DNA of 64,000 nt. Source: Billgrantia tianxiuensis. GTDB lineage: Bacteria > Pseudomonadota > Gammaproteobacteria > Pseudomonadales > Halomonadaceae. A program made the translations under genes and the position numbers. The notes below the pieces were generated by a model. The model was not told the DNA's origin and searched no databases. It was given only the letters and a program-made list of their open reading frames with translations. Below, in pieces: positions 35,833 through 47,088 of the stretch (the first letter of the stretch is position 1; every line of letters begins with the position of its first letter). The stretch is taken from NCBI RefSeq assembly GCF_009834345.1, contig NZ_CP035042.1, positions 1,550,001 to 1,614,000 of the forward strand. Direction: 5' to 3'.

Positions 35833-36491
35833 CAGCGTGCCGGGTCCACCAGGCCACCCAGCGAGGCATTGCGCCGGAACCAACCGGCGATGCTGGCCCG
35901 CGGTAGGCGGGTCGGCAGCACCTCATGGGGCACGTTTTCGGAGAGAAAGCAGGCGAAGTTGCCGGCCTCGGGACGTACCCGGGCCACTTCCCGCTCGGGG
36001 TCGTCGGCGGCGAAGATCGCCATCTCGCCGCCGCCGTCCGCCGGCCAGTCGGGGTTGAGATAGCCCACCGTGGAAACCACCCGGTTGGCGCGGCCGCGGA
36101 AGCTGTCCAGGTGTTTCTTGTAGAAAGCGCCGGGCGGGTAGTGGGCGAAGTGGGCCTCGTATTCGAACAGCCCCAGGTACAGTGCCTGGTTCAGTTCGCG
36201 CTGCAGCTCGCCCATGGCCTCGAGATAGCGGCGCTGGGCCAGGCTCTCGCGGTCGAGCCAGCGGATGGCATCACCGCGAATGTCGCGGCGCAGCTGGTGT
36301 TCGTCGCCGCGGCCGATGCCGGCCACGGCCAGCGCCTCGCGCTCGGCCATCTCCATCAGCTCCCGGTGCAGGTCATGGCACAGCTCTGCGTCGAGAAAGC
36401 CTTCGCCGATGAACCAGCCCTGTTCCACCAGGGCGTCGACCAACTGAGGCAGGGCACTGGCCGCGAAGGCCGGTCGGGTGAGCAGCGACAT
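35832..36491 (-). CDS. 2-oxoglutarate/Fe(II)-dependent oxygenase (prolyl 4-hydroxylase-like)
   Basis: A 219-residue enzyme. The Fe(II) ligands are visible as HLDSF (His-x-Asp) and the distal His in VPHEVLP, with the 2-oxoglutarate-binding Arg in LPRASIAGWFR. The order YPPGAFYKKHLD, VSTVGYLNPDW, GGGEMAIF is that of the PiuC/prolyl hydroxylase-like group. Substrate unknown. The start at 36491 has GGAGGT about 14 bases upstream; an upstream in-frame start overlaps the NUDIX gene. It is translationally coupled to the PAS kinase, which is an unusual partnership. Confidence 0.85.
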   Translation of the reverse strand: MSLLTRPAFAASALPQLVDALVEQGWFIGEGFLDAELCHDLHRELMEMAEREALAVAGIGRGDEHQLRRDIRGDAIRWLDRESLAQRRYLEAMGELQRELNQALYLGLFEYEAHFAHYPPGAFYKKHLDSFRGRANRVVSTVGYLNPDWPADGGGEMAIFAADDPEREVARVRPEAGNFACFLSENVPHEVLPTRLPRASIAGWFRRNASLGGLVDPAR

Positions 36492-36520
36492 GGACGAGGC
36501 AGGACCTCCGGGGCAGGCAT

Positions 36521-37165
36521 TCAGGAAAGGCGCGTCTCGGTTTTCGAGCTGCGCAGCAGGCGTTCGGGAAAATAGCATAGCCGACCGCTGGGTGGCTCAT
36601 CGAACAGACTGATGGGGCGCTCGAACCCCTCCGCCAGCAGTTCCACCAGCATCATCGCCGAGAGGCCCCAGATCACCTGGCCCTGGGTATGGTAGCTGGG
36701 CACGTAGTGAGGGCGACCGTTCACCGGGATCACGTCGGTGTGGTGGCGCCGGTCCTCGAGGAACAGTTCGAGCGGCACCTCGAAGATGGCGTCGAGTTCA
36801 TCGGGGTCGGGCACGAGCGGCAGATCGGGAGGGATCAGGCCCACGTAGGGCGTGACCAGAATGCCGTGCAGCGAGATCACGTCCGACAGTCGGCCGAGCA
36901 GCTCGACCCGATCCGGCGGCAGGGCGATTTCTTCGTGGGATTCGCGCAGGGCGGTGAACAGCAGGTCGCGGTCGGTCTCTTCGCGCTTGCCGCCGGGGAA
37001 CGCCACTTGGCCGCTGTGGGTATTGAGGTGGCCCGCCCGCCGGGTGAATAGCAGCGTCGGTTCGGGGCGGTCGACGATCGGCATCAAGACCGCGGCCTGG
37101 GGCATGTCGAGGCGCATGCGGCGCGGAGCGTGCGCTTGCAGGCGCTGGCGAAGTTTCTCTAACAT
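36521..37165 (-). CDS. NUDIX hydrolase, CoA pyrophosphatase-like (NudL/YeaB)
   Basis: A 214-residue NUDIX protein. The NUDIX box is [20 protein letters not shown] followed by EEIAL, preceded by the [11 protein letters not shown] pattern typical of CoA pyrophosphatases. These cut CoA to 4'-phosphopantetheine and 3',5'-ADP. The start at 37165 is the first ATG that leaves the conserved N-terminus intact. It is divergent from the next NUDIX gene, with 70 bases between. Confidence 0.88.
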   Translation of the reverse strand: MLEKLRQRLQAHAPRRMRLDMPQAAVLMPIVDRPEPTLLFTRRAGHLNTHSGQVAFPGGKREETDRDLLFTALRESHEEIALPPDRVELLGRLSDVISLHGILVTPYVGLIPPDLPLVPDPDELDAIFEVPLELFLEDRRHHTDVIPVNGRPHYVPSYHTQGQVIWGLSAMMLVELLAEGFERPISLFDEPPSGRLCYFPERLLRSSKTETRLS

Positions 37166-37235
37166 GGAGTTTCCATCGGCTTTGGTTCCTTCTACCCGGG
37201 GGCCTTCGCCGACGTCAAGCCTGCCAGGGAGACCC

Positions 37236-37793
37236 ATGAACTTCTGCAGCCACTGTGGCCAACCCGTGCGCTTCGCGATCCCGGCAGGGGACGACCGGCC
37301 CAGGTACCTGTGCGATGCCTGCGGCTCGATCCATTACCAGAACCCACGCATCGTGGCGGGCACGCTGCCGGTGAGCGGGTCGCGTATCCTGCTCTGCCGC
37401 CGGGCGATCTCCCCGCGCAAGGGCTTTTGGACCCTGCCGGCGGGATTCATGGAGAACGCCGAGACCACCGTCGAGGCTGCCGCCCGCGAAACCCGCGAGG
37501 AAGCCTGTGCCGAGGTGGACATTCACGGCCTCTATACCCTGATCAACCTGCCACATATCAACCAGGTCTACATGATCTTCCGGGCCAAGCTCACGGGCAG
37601 TTTTTCGGCCGGACCGGAAAGCCTGGAGGTGGCGCTGTTCGAGGAGCATGAGATCCCTTGGGACGAGCTGGCCTTTCCCACCATCGAGCGCACCTTGCGT
37701 CATTTTTACGCTGATCGTGACAACGATCACTACCCGCTGCACATCAGCGACATCACCGCCGAGGATCGCGAGCGTTACTTCGGCTCTGCGTGA
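37236..37793 (+). CDS. NUDIX hydrolase with N-terminal zinc ribbon
   Basis: A 185-residue protein. Two CxxC pairs (FCSHCG and LCDACG) form a zinc ribbon (about residues 3-30), and [12 protein letters not shown] leads into the NUDIX domain with box [20 protein letters not shown] followed by ACAEV. The layout matches NudC-like/ADP-ribose-type hydrolases. The start at 37236 follows CAGGGAGACC. Substrate not predictable. Confidence 0.88.
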   Translation: MNFCSHCGQPVRFAIPAGDDRPRYLCDACGSIHYQNPRIVAGTLPVSGSRILLCRRAISPRKGFWTLPAGFMENAETTVEAAARETREEACAEVDIHGLYTLINLPHINQVYMIFRAKLTGSFSAGPESLEVALFEEHEIPWDELAFPTIERTLRHFYADRDNDHYPLHISDITAEDRERYFGSA

Positions 37794-37810
37794 TAGAAGG
37801 GGTCGGCCTG

Positions 37811-38791
37811 ATGAGCAAGCGAGAAGGAGCGGGTAACGTGGACAAGTTCGAGCTGAAGCTGGACCAGGCGGCGCGTGCGGCCTGGCTCTCCTACGTAGGG
37901 GGGCGGACCCAGGACGAGATTGCCAACCAGCTCGGGGTGTCGCGCCCCGGCGTGCAGCGGCTGCTGGCCCTGGCCCGTCAGGAGGGGTTGGTCAAGGTCC
38001 ATATCGACCATCCGCTGACCAACTGCATGGTGATGTCGGATGCCATCCTCCAGCGCTTCGGACTCGAATTCTGCGACGTGGTGCCGGCCGACCCGGAAGC
38101 CCCCGAAAGCAGCGCCCACTACCTGGCCGTGGCGGGAGCGGAGCGTCTGGCCCGGCTGATCGAACGCTCCGAACCCTTGACCCTGTCATTGGGCACTGGG
38201 CGCTCGATACGCGCCACGGTGGAGGCGCTCAGCCGTATCGAGCGTCCCCAGCACCGCTTCGTCTCGCTGGTGGGCAACGTTGCCCGCGACGGTTCCGCCA
38301 ACCGCTACGACGGGGTGATGGTACTGGCCGACAAGACCGGCGGGGAGCGTTTCCTGCTGCCGGCGCCGGTGGTGGCCGGCTCGGTGGAGGAGAAGGAGGC
38401 GATGCTCGGCCAGCGCCTGTTCCAGGCCATCGTCGAGGTTGCCAAGGATGCCGAGGCGGCCTATATCGGCGTGGGTCGCATCGACCGCCAGGCGACCCTG
38501 TTCCAGGACCACTTCATCAGTGAGGCCGAACTCGATGAGCTGCTCTCGCGTCAGGCCGTGGGTGAGCTGCTCGGTTGGCCGCTCGACCGCAACGGCACCG
38601 TCATCGAGTGTTCCATCACCCGGCGTGTGACCAGCCTGCCGCTTGCGATGTTCCGCGATCAGACCCTGGTGGCATTGGCCGGCGGACGCGACAAGGGCCC
38701 GGCCATTCTTGCCGCGCTGCGTGGCGGTTGGCTCAAGGGGCTCATCACCGACGAGAGCGCTGCCCGCTACATTCTCGAGAACGAATGCTAG
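37811..38791 (+). CDS. SorC/DeoR-type sugar-binding transcriptional regulator
   Basis: A 326-residue regulator: N-terminal helix-turn-helix (GGRTQDEIANQLGVSRPGVQ, about residues 27-50) and a large C-terminal sugar-phosphate-binding domain (SLGTGRSI, AYIGVGRID, GGRDKGPAILAAL). This is the family of SorC and of SmoC/MtlR-like regulators of polyol operons. The start at 37811 follows GAAGGGG; a GTG at 37790 overlapping the NUDIX stop is less likely. It precedes the polyol ABC transporter and probably controls it, with a polyol or ketose phosphate as effector (inference). Confidence 0.88.
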   Translation: MSKREGAGNVDKFELKLDQAARAAWLSYVGGRTQDEIANQLGVSRPGVQRLLALARQEGLVKVHIDHPLTNCMVMSDAILQRFGLEFCDVVPADPEAPESSAHYLAVAGAERLARLIERSEPLTLSLGTGRSIRATVEALSRIERPQHRFVSLVGNVARDGSANRYDGVMVLADKTGGERFLLPAPVVAGSVEEKEAMLGQRLFQAIVEVAKDAEAAYIGVGRIDRQATLFQDHFISEAELDELLSRQAVGELLGWPLDRNGTVIECSITRRVTSLPLAMFRDQTLVALAGGRDKGPAILAALRGGWLKGLITDESAARYILENEC

Positions 38792-38840
38792 TTCCTCGAA
38801 ACGCAAGTTAGCCAGGCATTTACTCTATATAGCCTAAAGT

Positions 38841-38865
38841 CTAAAGGCGTCGTCTTTGCCTTTTT
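38841..38865 (+). terminator. Rho-independent terminator candidate after the SorC-type regulator
   Basis: AAAGGC pairs with GCCTTT around a short loop and is followed by TT; the T run is five bases in all. It lies 50 bases after the regulator stop and before the transporter promoter region. Confidence 0.5.
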
Positions 38866-38902
38866 GCGCTTCGTGTCCGATCATTTGATCGATGACTGAG
38901 TA

Positions 38903-38917
38903 ATTGTTCAAAACAAT
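38903..38917. promoter_or_regulatory. Palindromic operator candidate upstream of polyol operon
   Basis: ATTGTT, three bases, AACAAT is a perfect short inverted repeat 58 bases before the binding-protein start, in an AT-rich patch. A second weaker repeat (TCAT...ATGA) lies just upstream. Likely target of the adjacent SorC-type regulator, by position only. Confidence 0.45.
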
Positions 38918-38975
38918 AACCCGGCTTCCAACAACAACGCCCCTGCGGGGCAAGCCCAGCACACAGGAGCACGAC

Positions 38976-40285
<1,310 letters not shown>

Positions 40286-40351
40286 TCCACTGCACTCCAC
40301 CACGCCGGGGCACTGCCCCGGCGGCCACCCCTGACGTTTCATGGTGATGCT

Positions 40352-41242
40352 ATGAGCAAGACACGCGCCTCCGGGCGAACCGTCGGTGGCCTGCGCTCGC
40401 TGTCGCTGCAGGCCCCTGCGGTCACGCTGCTACTACTGTGGATGCTGGTCCCGCTGGGCATGACCGTCTGGTTCTCGCTGCAGCGCTACAACCTGCTGAT
40501 GCCTGGCATGGAAAGCTTCGCCGGCCTGGAGAACTATGAGTTCCTGTTCACCGACCCGGCGCTGTGGCGGGCCATGGGCAACACCCTGCTGCTGGTGGGC
40601 TCGGTGCTGGTGATCACTGTGGGCGGCGGTGTGCTGCTGGCCGTGCTGTTCCAGCAGGAGTTTCCCGGCCGCGGCATCGCCCGGGTGCTGGCCATCTCGC
40701 CGTTCTTCGTCATGCCCACGGTCAGTGCGCTGGTGTGGAAGAACATGATGATGCACCCCTCCAATGGGGTGCTGGCATGGCTCGCCGGGGTGTTCGGCCT
40801 GCCGGCGGTGGACTGGTTTTCGTCGCTGCCGCTGACCTCGATCATCATCATCGTGGCCTGGCAGTGGCTGCCGTTCGCGCTGCTGATCCTGCTCACTGCC
40901 ATGCAGTCGCTCGACGAGGACCAGGTCGAGGCGGCGCGCATGGATGGGGCGGGGCCGCTAGCCATCTTCTTCTACATCACCCTGCCGCACCTCAAGCGTG
41001 CCATCAGCGTGGTGATCATGATCGAGATGATCTTCCTGCTGACGATCTTCGCCGAAATCTACGTCACCACCTCCGGTGGACCGGGGCTCGCCACCACCAA
41101 CCTGGCCTTCCTGATCTACATCCAGGCACTGCTCGACTTCGACGTCGGCCTGGCCTCCGCCGGCGGGGTGGTCGCCATCATCCTGGCCAACATCGTCGCC
41201 ATCTTCCTGGTCCGGCTGGTGGCCAGGAACCTGGAAAGCTGA
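40352..41242 (+). CDS. Polyol ABC transporter permease 1 (SmoF/MtlF-like)
   Basis: A 296-residue inner-membrane permease with six predicted helices. The binding-protein-dependent transport motif EAARMDGAGPLAIFFYITLP sits at about residues 193-212. It follows the binding protein by 66 bases and precedes permease 2 by 15. The start at 40352 is weakly supplied with a ribosome site (TGGTGATGCT). Confidence 0.93.
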   Translation: MSKTRASGRTVGGLRSLSLQAPAVTLLLLWMLVPLGMTVWFSLQRYNLLMPGMESFAGLENYEFLFTDPALWRAMGNTLLLVGSVLVITVGGGVLLAVLFQQEFPGRGIARVLAISPFFVMPTVSALVWKNMMMHPSNGVLAWLAGVFGLPAVDWFSSLPLTSIIIIVAWQWLPFALLILLTAMQSLDEDQVEAARMDGAGPLAIFFYITLPHLKRAISVVIMIEMIFLLTIFAEIYVTTSGGPGLATTNLAFLIYIQALLDFDVGLASAGGVVAIILANIVAIFLVRLVARNLES

Positions 41243-41257
41243 GGCGAGGAGCCGCTC

Positions 41258-42168
41258 ATGACGACACTCAAGACCAAGCAGGCCCTGCCGGCCGAGGGAC
41301 ACCTGGCCACTGCGCCAGCCAGCGAAGCGCGGGCCCGGCACACGCCGTTGGTGCCCAGCGCCGGAGCACGGCGGGTCTGGCTCACGCTGCTGGGCTGGGG
41401 GATCGCACTGCTCATCTTCTTCCCCATCCTGTGGATGGTGCTGACCGGCTTCAAGAGCGAAGCCGAGGCGATCGCCGATCCCAGCCTGATCTTCACGCCG
41501 ACGCTGGAGAGCTACGTCGCCGTGCAGGCCCGGGCCGACTACTTCAAGTTCGCCCTCAACAGCGTGGTGGTGGCCTTCGGCTCGACCCTGCTGGCGCTGG
41601 CCATCGCCATCCCCTCGGCCTACGCCATGGCCTTCCTGCCCACCAAGCGCACCAAGGGCACGCTGCTGTGGATGCTCTCCACCAAGATGCTGCCGCCGGT
41701 GGGCGTACTGGTACCGATCTACCTGATCTTTCGCGACTTCGGACTGCTCGATACGCGCACCGGGCTGATCATCGTCTACACCCTGATGAACCTGCCGATC
41801 GTGGTGTGGATGCTCTACACCTTCTTCAAGGACCTGCCGCGGGACATCCTCGAGGCGGGGCGCATGGACGGCGCCAGTACGCTGCAGGAAGTGCTCTACC
41901 TGCTGCTGCCGCTGACCCTGCCGGGCATCGCCTCCACCGGGTTGCTGTCGGTCATCCTGAGCTGGAACGAGGCGTTCTGGAGTCTCAACCTGACCTCCTC
42001 CAACGCCGCGCCGCTCACCGCCTACATCGCGTCGTTCTCGAGCCCCGAGGGGCTGTTCTGGGCCAAGCTTTCCGCCGCCTCCACCATGGCCATCGCCCGA
42101 TCCTGGTATTCGGCTGGCTCACCCAGAAACAGATGGTACGCGGCCTCACCTTCGGCGCCGTCAAGTAA
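41258..42168 (+). CDS. Polyol ABC transporter permease 2 (SmoG/MtlG-like; frame broken at a C tract)
   Basis: Second permease. It reads from 41258 through six helices with the EAA motif EAGRMDGASTLQEVLYLLLP, until the last helix. There the frame breaks at CCC 42096-42098. Adding one C yields MAIAPILVFGWLTQKQMVRG and the typical end LTFGAVK at 42168, a 303-residue protein. The ATPase gene starts 12 bases later. Start follows GGCGAGGAGCC. Confidence 0.9.
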
Positions 42169-42180
42169 CGAGGTATTTCC

Positions 42181-43319
<1,139 letters not shown>

Positions 43320-43323
<4 letters not shown>

Positions 43324-44054
43324 GCGGGGCGGGCATGGAGACACTGATCTTCGACTGCGACGGCGTGCTGGTGGACAGCGAGATCGTCGCCGAGGCCACG
43401 CTGGTACAGCAGCTTGGCCAGCTGCTGCCGGACATCCCCGAGGACGTCGCCTTACGCCAGGCGCTGGGCATGACCACCGCGGCGATCCTCGCGCAGCTGG
43501 AGCGGCAGAGCATGCATCGGCTGCCGGCGGATGCGCTGGAGCGCATCGATGGTGCCATCGAGGCGCGACTGGCCGAGGAGCTGAGTGCCGTCGAGGGGGT
43601 GGCGGAAACGCTGGCGCGGATCGAGCTGCCGCTGGCCATCGTCTCCAACAGCCGTCGCCGGCGGGTGCTGGCCTCGCTGGCCGTCACCGGACTCGACGCC
43701 CGGCTGGGCGAGGTGCCGCTGTTCACCGCCGATGAAGTCGAACGACCCAAGCCAGCCCCCGACCTCTACCTGCTGGCGGCGCGACGGTTGGGCCGGGCGC
43801 CGGGCGACTGCCTGGTGGTCGAGGACAGCGTTTCCGGCGTGACGGCGGCCCATGCCGCCGGCATGACGGTGATCGGCTTCACCGGCGCCAGCCATATCGA
43901 GGCGGGGCACGCCGAGCGGTTGCATCAGGCCGGGGCGTGGCGGGTCCTGCCGGCCATGCACGGTCTGGAGGCATTGATCCAGCAGTGGCGCGAGCAACGG
44001 CGCACCGGCGCGAAGGTGGCCACCAACGAAACCAACGAGGAAAACCCGAGATGA
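43320..44054 (+). CDS. HAD-IA family sugar-phosphate phosphatase
   Basis: A 244-residue haloacid-dehalogenase-like hydrolase. Motif I is FDCDGVLVDSE (nucleophile Asp), motif II is VSNS, motif III includes KPAPDLYLLAA and motif IV is VVEDSVSG. This is the beta-phosphoglucomutase/phosphoglycolate-phosphatase subgroup. In polyol operons such enzymes may dephosphorylate or detoxify sugar phosphates; the substrate is inferred. It is coupled by four-base overlaps on both sides. Start at 43320; an internal ATG six codons later is possible. Confidence 0.88.
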
Positions 44055-44833
44055 AACTGCAGGACAAGGTGGCGGTAATCACCGGCGGCGCGCGCGGCAT
44101 CGGCCTGGCCATCGCCGAGCGCTATCTCGCCGAGGGCGCACGGGTCGCCGTGGCCGATATCGACGTGGCGGCGGTGGAGGAAGCTGTGGCCGGCCTGCGT
44201 CCGCTGGGCGCCGAGCGCGTGATGGGCGTGCGCCTGGATGTCTGCGACGTCGACTCCATCCAGGCGATGGTCCAGGCGGTCACCCAGCATCTCGGTGCCA
44301 TCGATATCTTGGTCAACAACGCCGCGGTATTCGACATGGCCCCGGTACTCGAGGTCAGTGAAGCCAGCTTCGACCGCCAGTTCGCCGTCAACACCAAGGG
44401 CCTGTTCTTCACCCTTCAGGCGGTGGCCCGGCACATGGTGGCTCGCGGCGAGGGCGGGGCGATCATCAACATGGCCTCCCAGGCGGGGCGCCGCGGCGAG
44501 GCGTTGGTGAGCACTTACTGTGCCACCAAGGCCGCGGTGATCAGCCTGACCCAGTCGTGTGCACTCGACCTGATTCGCTACGGCATCCGGGTCAACGGCA
44601 TCGCCCCGGGGGTGGTCGACACGCCGATGTGGGACGAAGTCGATGCGCTGTTCGCCCGCTTTGAGAATCGCCCATTGGGCGAGAAGAAGCGCCTGGTCGG
44701 CGAGGCGGTGCCCTATGGGCGCATGGGCAAACCGGAGGATCACGCCGGCGCGGCAGTATTCCTCGCGTCGGACGACAGCGAATATGTCGTAGCACAAACC
44801 TTGAACGTCGATGGAGGCAACTGGATGAGCTAG
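44051..44833 (+). CDS. SDR-family polyol dehydrogenase (sorbitol/L-iditol dehydrogenase SmoS-like)
   Basis: A 260-residue short-chain dehydrogenase. NAD-binding motif TGGARGIGLAI at the N-terminus, NNAA at about residue 88, catalytic Ser, Tyr and Lys in QAGRRGEALVSTYCATKAA, and PGVVDTPMWDEVD after it. It matches sorbitol dehydrogenases of smo operons, which oxidise sorbitol to fructose and galactitol to tagatose. Activity inferred from family and context. The start overlaps the HAD stop by four bases. Confidence 0.9.
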   Translation: MKLQDKVAVITGGARGIGLAIAERYLAEGARVAVADIDVAAVEEAVAGLRPLGAERVMGVRLDVCDVDSIQAMVQAVTQHLGAIDILVNNAAVFDMAPVLEVSEASFDRQFAVNTKGLFFTLQAVARHMVARGEGGAIINMASQAGRRGEALVSTYCATKAAVISLTQSCALDLIRYGIRVNGIAPGVVDTPMWDEVDALFARFENRPLGEKKRLVGEAVPYGRMGKPEDHAGAAVFLASDDSEYVVAQTLNVDGGNWMS

Positions 44834-44884
44834 GCGCATTCGAAAACTGGCTGCGCTCGCTCGCTGCCTTTTCGAACACGCCTA
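44831..44884. repeat. Long inverted repeat after the SDR gene
   Basis: Outer arms TAGGCG and CGCCTA and inner arms TTCGAAAA and TTTTCGAA pair, separated by CA/CA mismatches, around a 22-base centre. It overlaps the SDR stop codon and ends 29 bases before the kinase gene. It could be a terminator/attenuator or a protein-binding site; TTTT on both strands allows bidirectional termination. Confidence 0.6.
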
Positions 44885-44912
44885 ATGCCTGCGCGTTGAA
44901 TAGGAAACAACA

Positions 44913-45536
44913 ATGAATCCAAACATTCACGATATGGCGGTGCGTTTATTGGAGGCTGCGGAGAACCGGCAGCGCTTCATCGTCGCCCTGGCCGGGCCGC
45001 CGGGGGCGGGCAAGTCGTTCCTCTCCGAGTGGCTGTGCCGTGAGCTCAACGAGCGGGTGCCCGGCATTGCCGCGGTAGTGCCGATGGACGGCTATCACCT
45101 CGACAACGCCATTCTCGAGCCGCTGGGGCAGCTGCCGATCAAGGGCGCCCCGGAGACCTTCGACCCCGATGGCCTCAAGCATGACCTGGAGCGCATTCGT
45201 CGCGCCGACAGGAGCGTGGCGGTGCCGGTGTTCGACCGCCCGCTGGACCTGGCCCGGGCCGGCGGACGCCTGATCACCCTCGAGCATCGCATCGTCATCG
45301 TCGAGGGCAACTACCTGCTGCTCGACCGCGACCCATGGCGCGAACTCCACCCGCTGTTCGACATGACCCTGCTGCTCGAGGTGGCCGACGAAGTGCTCGA
45401 GGCGCGCCTGATCCAGCGCTGGCTGGGGATGGGCCAGGACCAGCAGGGCGCCGTCGACAAGGCGCGAAACAAGGACATGCTCAATGCCCGACTGATCAAG
45501 CGCGAGTCCATCGCACCGGACCTCTACTGGCGCTGA
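44913..45536 (+). CDS. P-loop sugar/nucleoside kinase family protein
   Basis: A 207-residue kinase of the uridine kinase/pantothenate kinase-like family. Walker A is AGPPGAGKSFLSEWL; MDGYHLDN and FDPDGLKHDL are the conserved substrate-side motifs, and IVIVEGNYLLLD is the Walker B region. It has no signal peptide. Between two polyol dehydrogenases it most likely phosphorylates the ketose product, taking the role of the PfkB-type fructokinase MtlZ of Pseudomonas operons. That substrate is inferred. The start at 44913 follows TAGGAAAC. Confidence 0.85.
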   Translation: MNPNIHDMAVRLLEAAENRQRFIVALAGPPGAGKSFLSEWLCRELNERVPGIAAVVPMDGYHLDNAILEPLGQLPIKGAPETFDPDGLKHDLERIRRADRSVAVPVFDRPLDLARAGGRLITLEHRIVIVEGNYLLLDRDPWRELHPLFDMTLLLEVADEVLEARLIQRWLGMGQDQQGAVDKARNKDMLNARLIKRESIAPDLYWR

Positions 45537-45601
45537 CCCGCGACTCGCTCGGGCCGCCACCCATTTTTCGTTCATTGCCGCTTGCGGCAAGGAGTGCCCC
45601 T

Positions 45602-47077
45602 ATGCCTGCTCTCAGCAACGCCACGCTTCAACGACTCGACCCGCGCATCGCCGTGCCGCGTTATGACCGCCGTGAGGTGACGCCGGGTATCGTCCATATC
45701 GGCGTCGGCGGTTTCCATCGCGCTCACCAGGCCATGTACTTCGACGAACTGATGAACCGCGGCGAGGCGCTTGACTGGGGTATCGTCGGCGTTGGCTTGC
45801 TGTCGGGCGACCGGCGCATGCAGCAGGCACTTTCCGCCCAGGACCACCTTTATACGTTGGTGGTGAAACACCCCAGCGGTGAACGTGAGCCGCGGGTGAT
45901 CGGCGCCATGCTCGACTACCTGTTCGCCCCGGACGACCCCGAGGCGGCCATCGAGCGCATGGTCGATCCCGCCATTCGCATCGTCTCGCTGACCGTCACC
46001 GAAGGGGGCTACAACTTCCATCCCGTCAGCGGCGAGTTCGACATCGACAACCGCGACGTCCAGCACGACCTGGACAACCCTGAGGCCTCGCGTACCGTAT
46101 TTGGCCTGGTGGTCGAGGCCCTGGTGCGGCGGCGCGAGCGCGGCCTGGCGCCGTTCACGATCATGTCCTGCGACAACATCCAGGGCAACGGTGAGGTGGC
46201 CAGGCGCATGTTCGCCGCCTTCGCCCGAGCCCGCGACCCGGCGCTGGGCGAGTGGATGGAAACAGAGGTGGCTTTCCCCAATGCCATGGTCGATCGCATT
46301 ACGCCGGTCACCCAGGCGGACGACATCGCCGAGCTGGCCAGCGAGTTCGGCGTCGAGGATGCCTGGCCGGTGGTGTGCGAGCCCTTTACCCAATGGGTAC
46401 TGGAGGATCATTTCGCCTGCGGCCGGCCCGCCCTCGAGCAGGTCGGTGTGCAACTGGTCGAGGACGTGGTGCCCTATGAGCTGATGAAGCTGCGCCTGCT
46501 CAATGCCAGTCACCAGGCGCTGTGCTATTTCGGCACCCTGGCGGGCTATCGCTATGCTCACGAGGTGTGCCGCGATCCACTGTTCGTCGACTTCCTGCTC
46601 GGCTACATGCGCCACGAGGGCAGCCCGACGCTGGCGCCGGTGCCGGGGGTGGATCTCGAACAGTACCGCCAGACCCTGATCGAGCGCTTCGCCAACCCCG
46701 AGATCAAGGACACCCTGGCACGGCTGTGCGCCGAAAGCTCCGATCGGATTCCCAAGTGGCTGGTGCCGGTGATTCGCGAGCAGCTCGAGGCAGGCGGCGA
46801 GATCCGACGCAGCGCCGCAGTGGTGGCGAGCTGGGCGCGCTACGCCGAGGGTGTCGATGAGCAGGGCGAACCGATTGCGGTGGTCGACCGCCTCAAGGAC
46901 CAACTGATGGCCCTGGCCGCCGAGAATCGCACGCGGCCCACCGCTTTCATCGACAACCGCGAGCTGTTCGGCGACCTGATCGAGCACGAGCGCTTCCGCG
47001 ACGCTTACCTGACGACGCTCGAGAGCCTGCAAGAACGCGGTGCGCGCGCTACCCTTGAAACCCTGATCGGGGAGTGA
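45602..47077 (+). CDS. Mannitol dehydrogenase-family polyol 2-dehydrogenase
   Basis: A 491-residue long-chain dehydrogenase. N-terminal NAD-binding pattern HIGVGGFHRAHQAMYFDEL, the middle TVTEGGYNF and SCDNIQGNG, and the catalytic region VPYELMKLRLLNASHQALCY with the Lys and Asn-x-x-His of the family. This matches mannitol 2-dehydrogenases and D-arabinitol 4-dehydrogenases (products fructose or xylulose). The start at 45602 follows AAGGAGTGCCCC. The following xylulokinase supports use of arabinitol as well as hexitols. Confidence 0.93.
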   Translation: MPALSNATLQRLDPRIAVPRYDRREVTPGIVHIGVGGFHRAHQAMYFDELMNRGEALDWGIVGVGLLSGDRRMQQALSAQDHLYTLVVKHPSGEREPRVIGAMLDYLFAPDDPEAAIERMVDPAIRIVSLTVTEGGYNFHPVSGEFDIDNRDVQHDLDNPEASRTVFGLVVEALVRRRERGLAPFTIMSCDNIQGNGEVARRMFAAFARARDPALGEWMETEVAFPNAMVDRITPVTQADDIAELASEFGVEDAWPVVCEPFTQWVLEDHFACGRPALEQVGVQLVEDVVPYELMKLRLLNASHQALCYFGTLAGYRYAHEVCRDPLFVDFLLGYMRHEGSPTLAPVPGVDLEQYRQTLIERFANPEIKDTLARLCAESSDRIPKWLVPVIREQLEAGGEIRRSAAVVASWARYAEGVDEQGEPIAVVDRLKDQLMALAAENRTRPTAFIDNRELFGDLIEHERFRDAYLTTLESLQERGARATLETLIGE

Positions 47078-47088
47078 GGAGCGGCGGC

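Noticed and set aside
40564..42168. 534-codon plus-strand frame across both polyol permeases
   Set aside because: Only its last 25 or so codons are real (end of permease 2 after the frame break); the rest is a shadow of the permeases.
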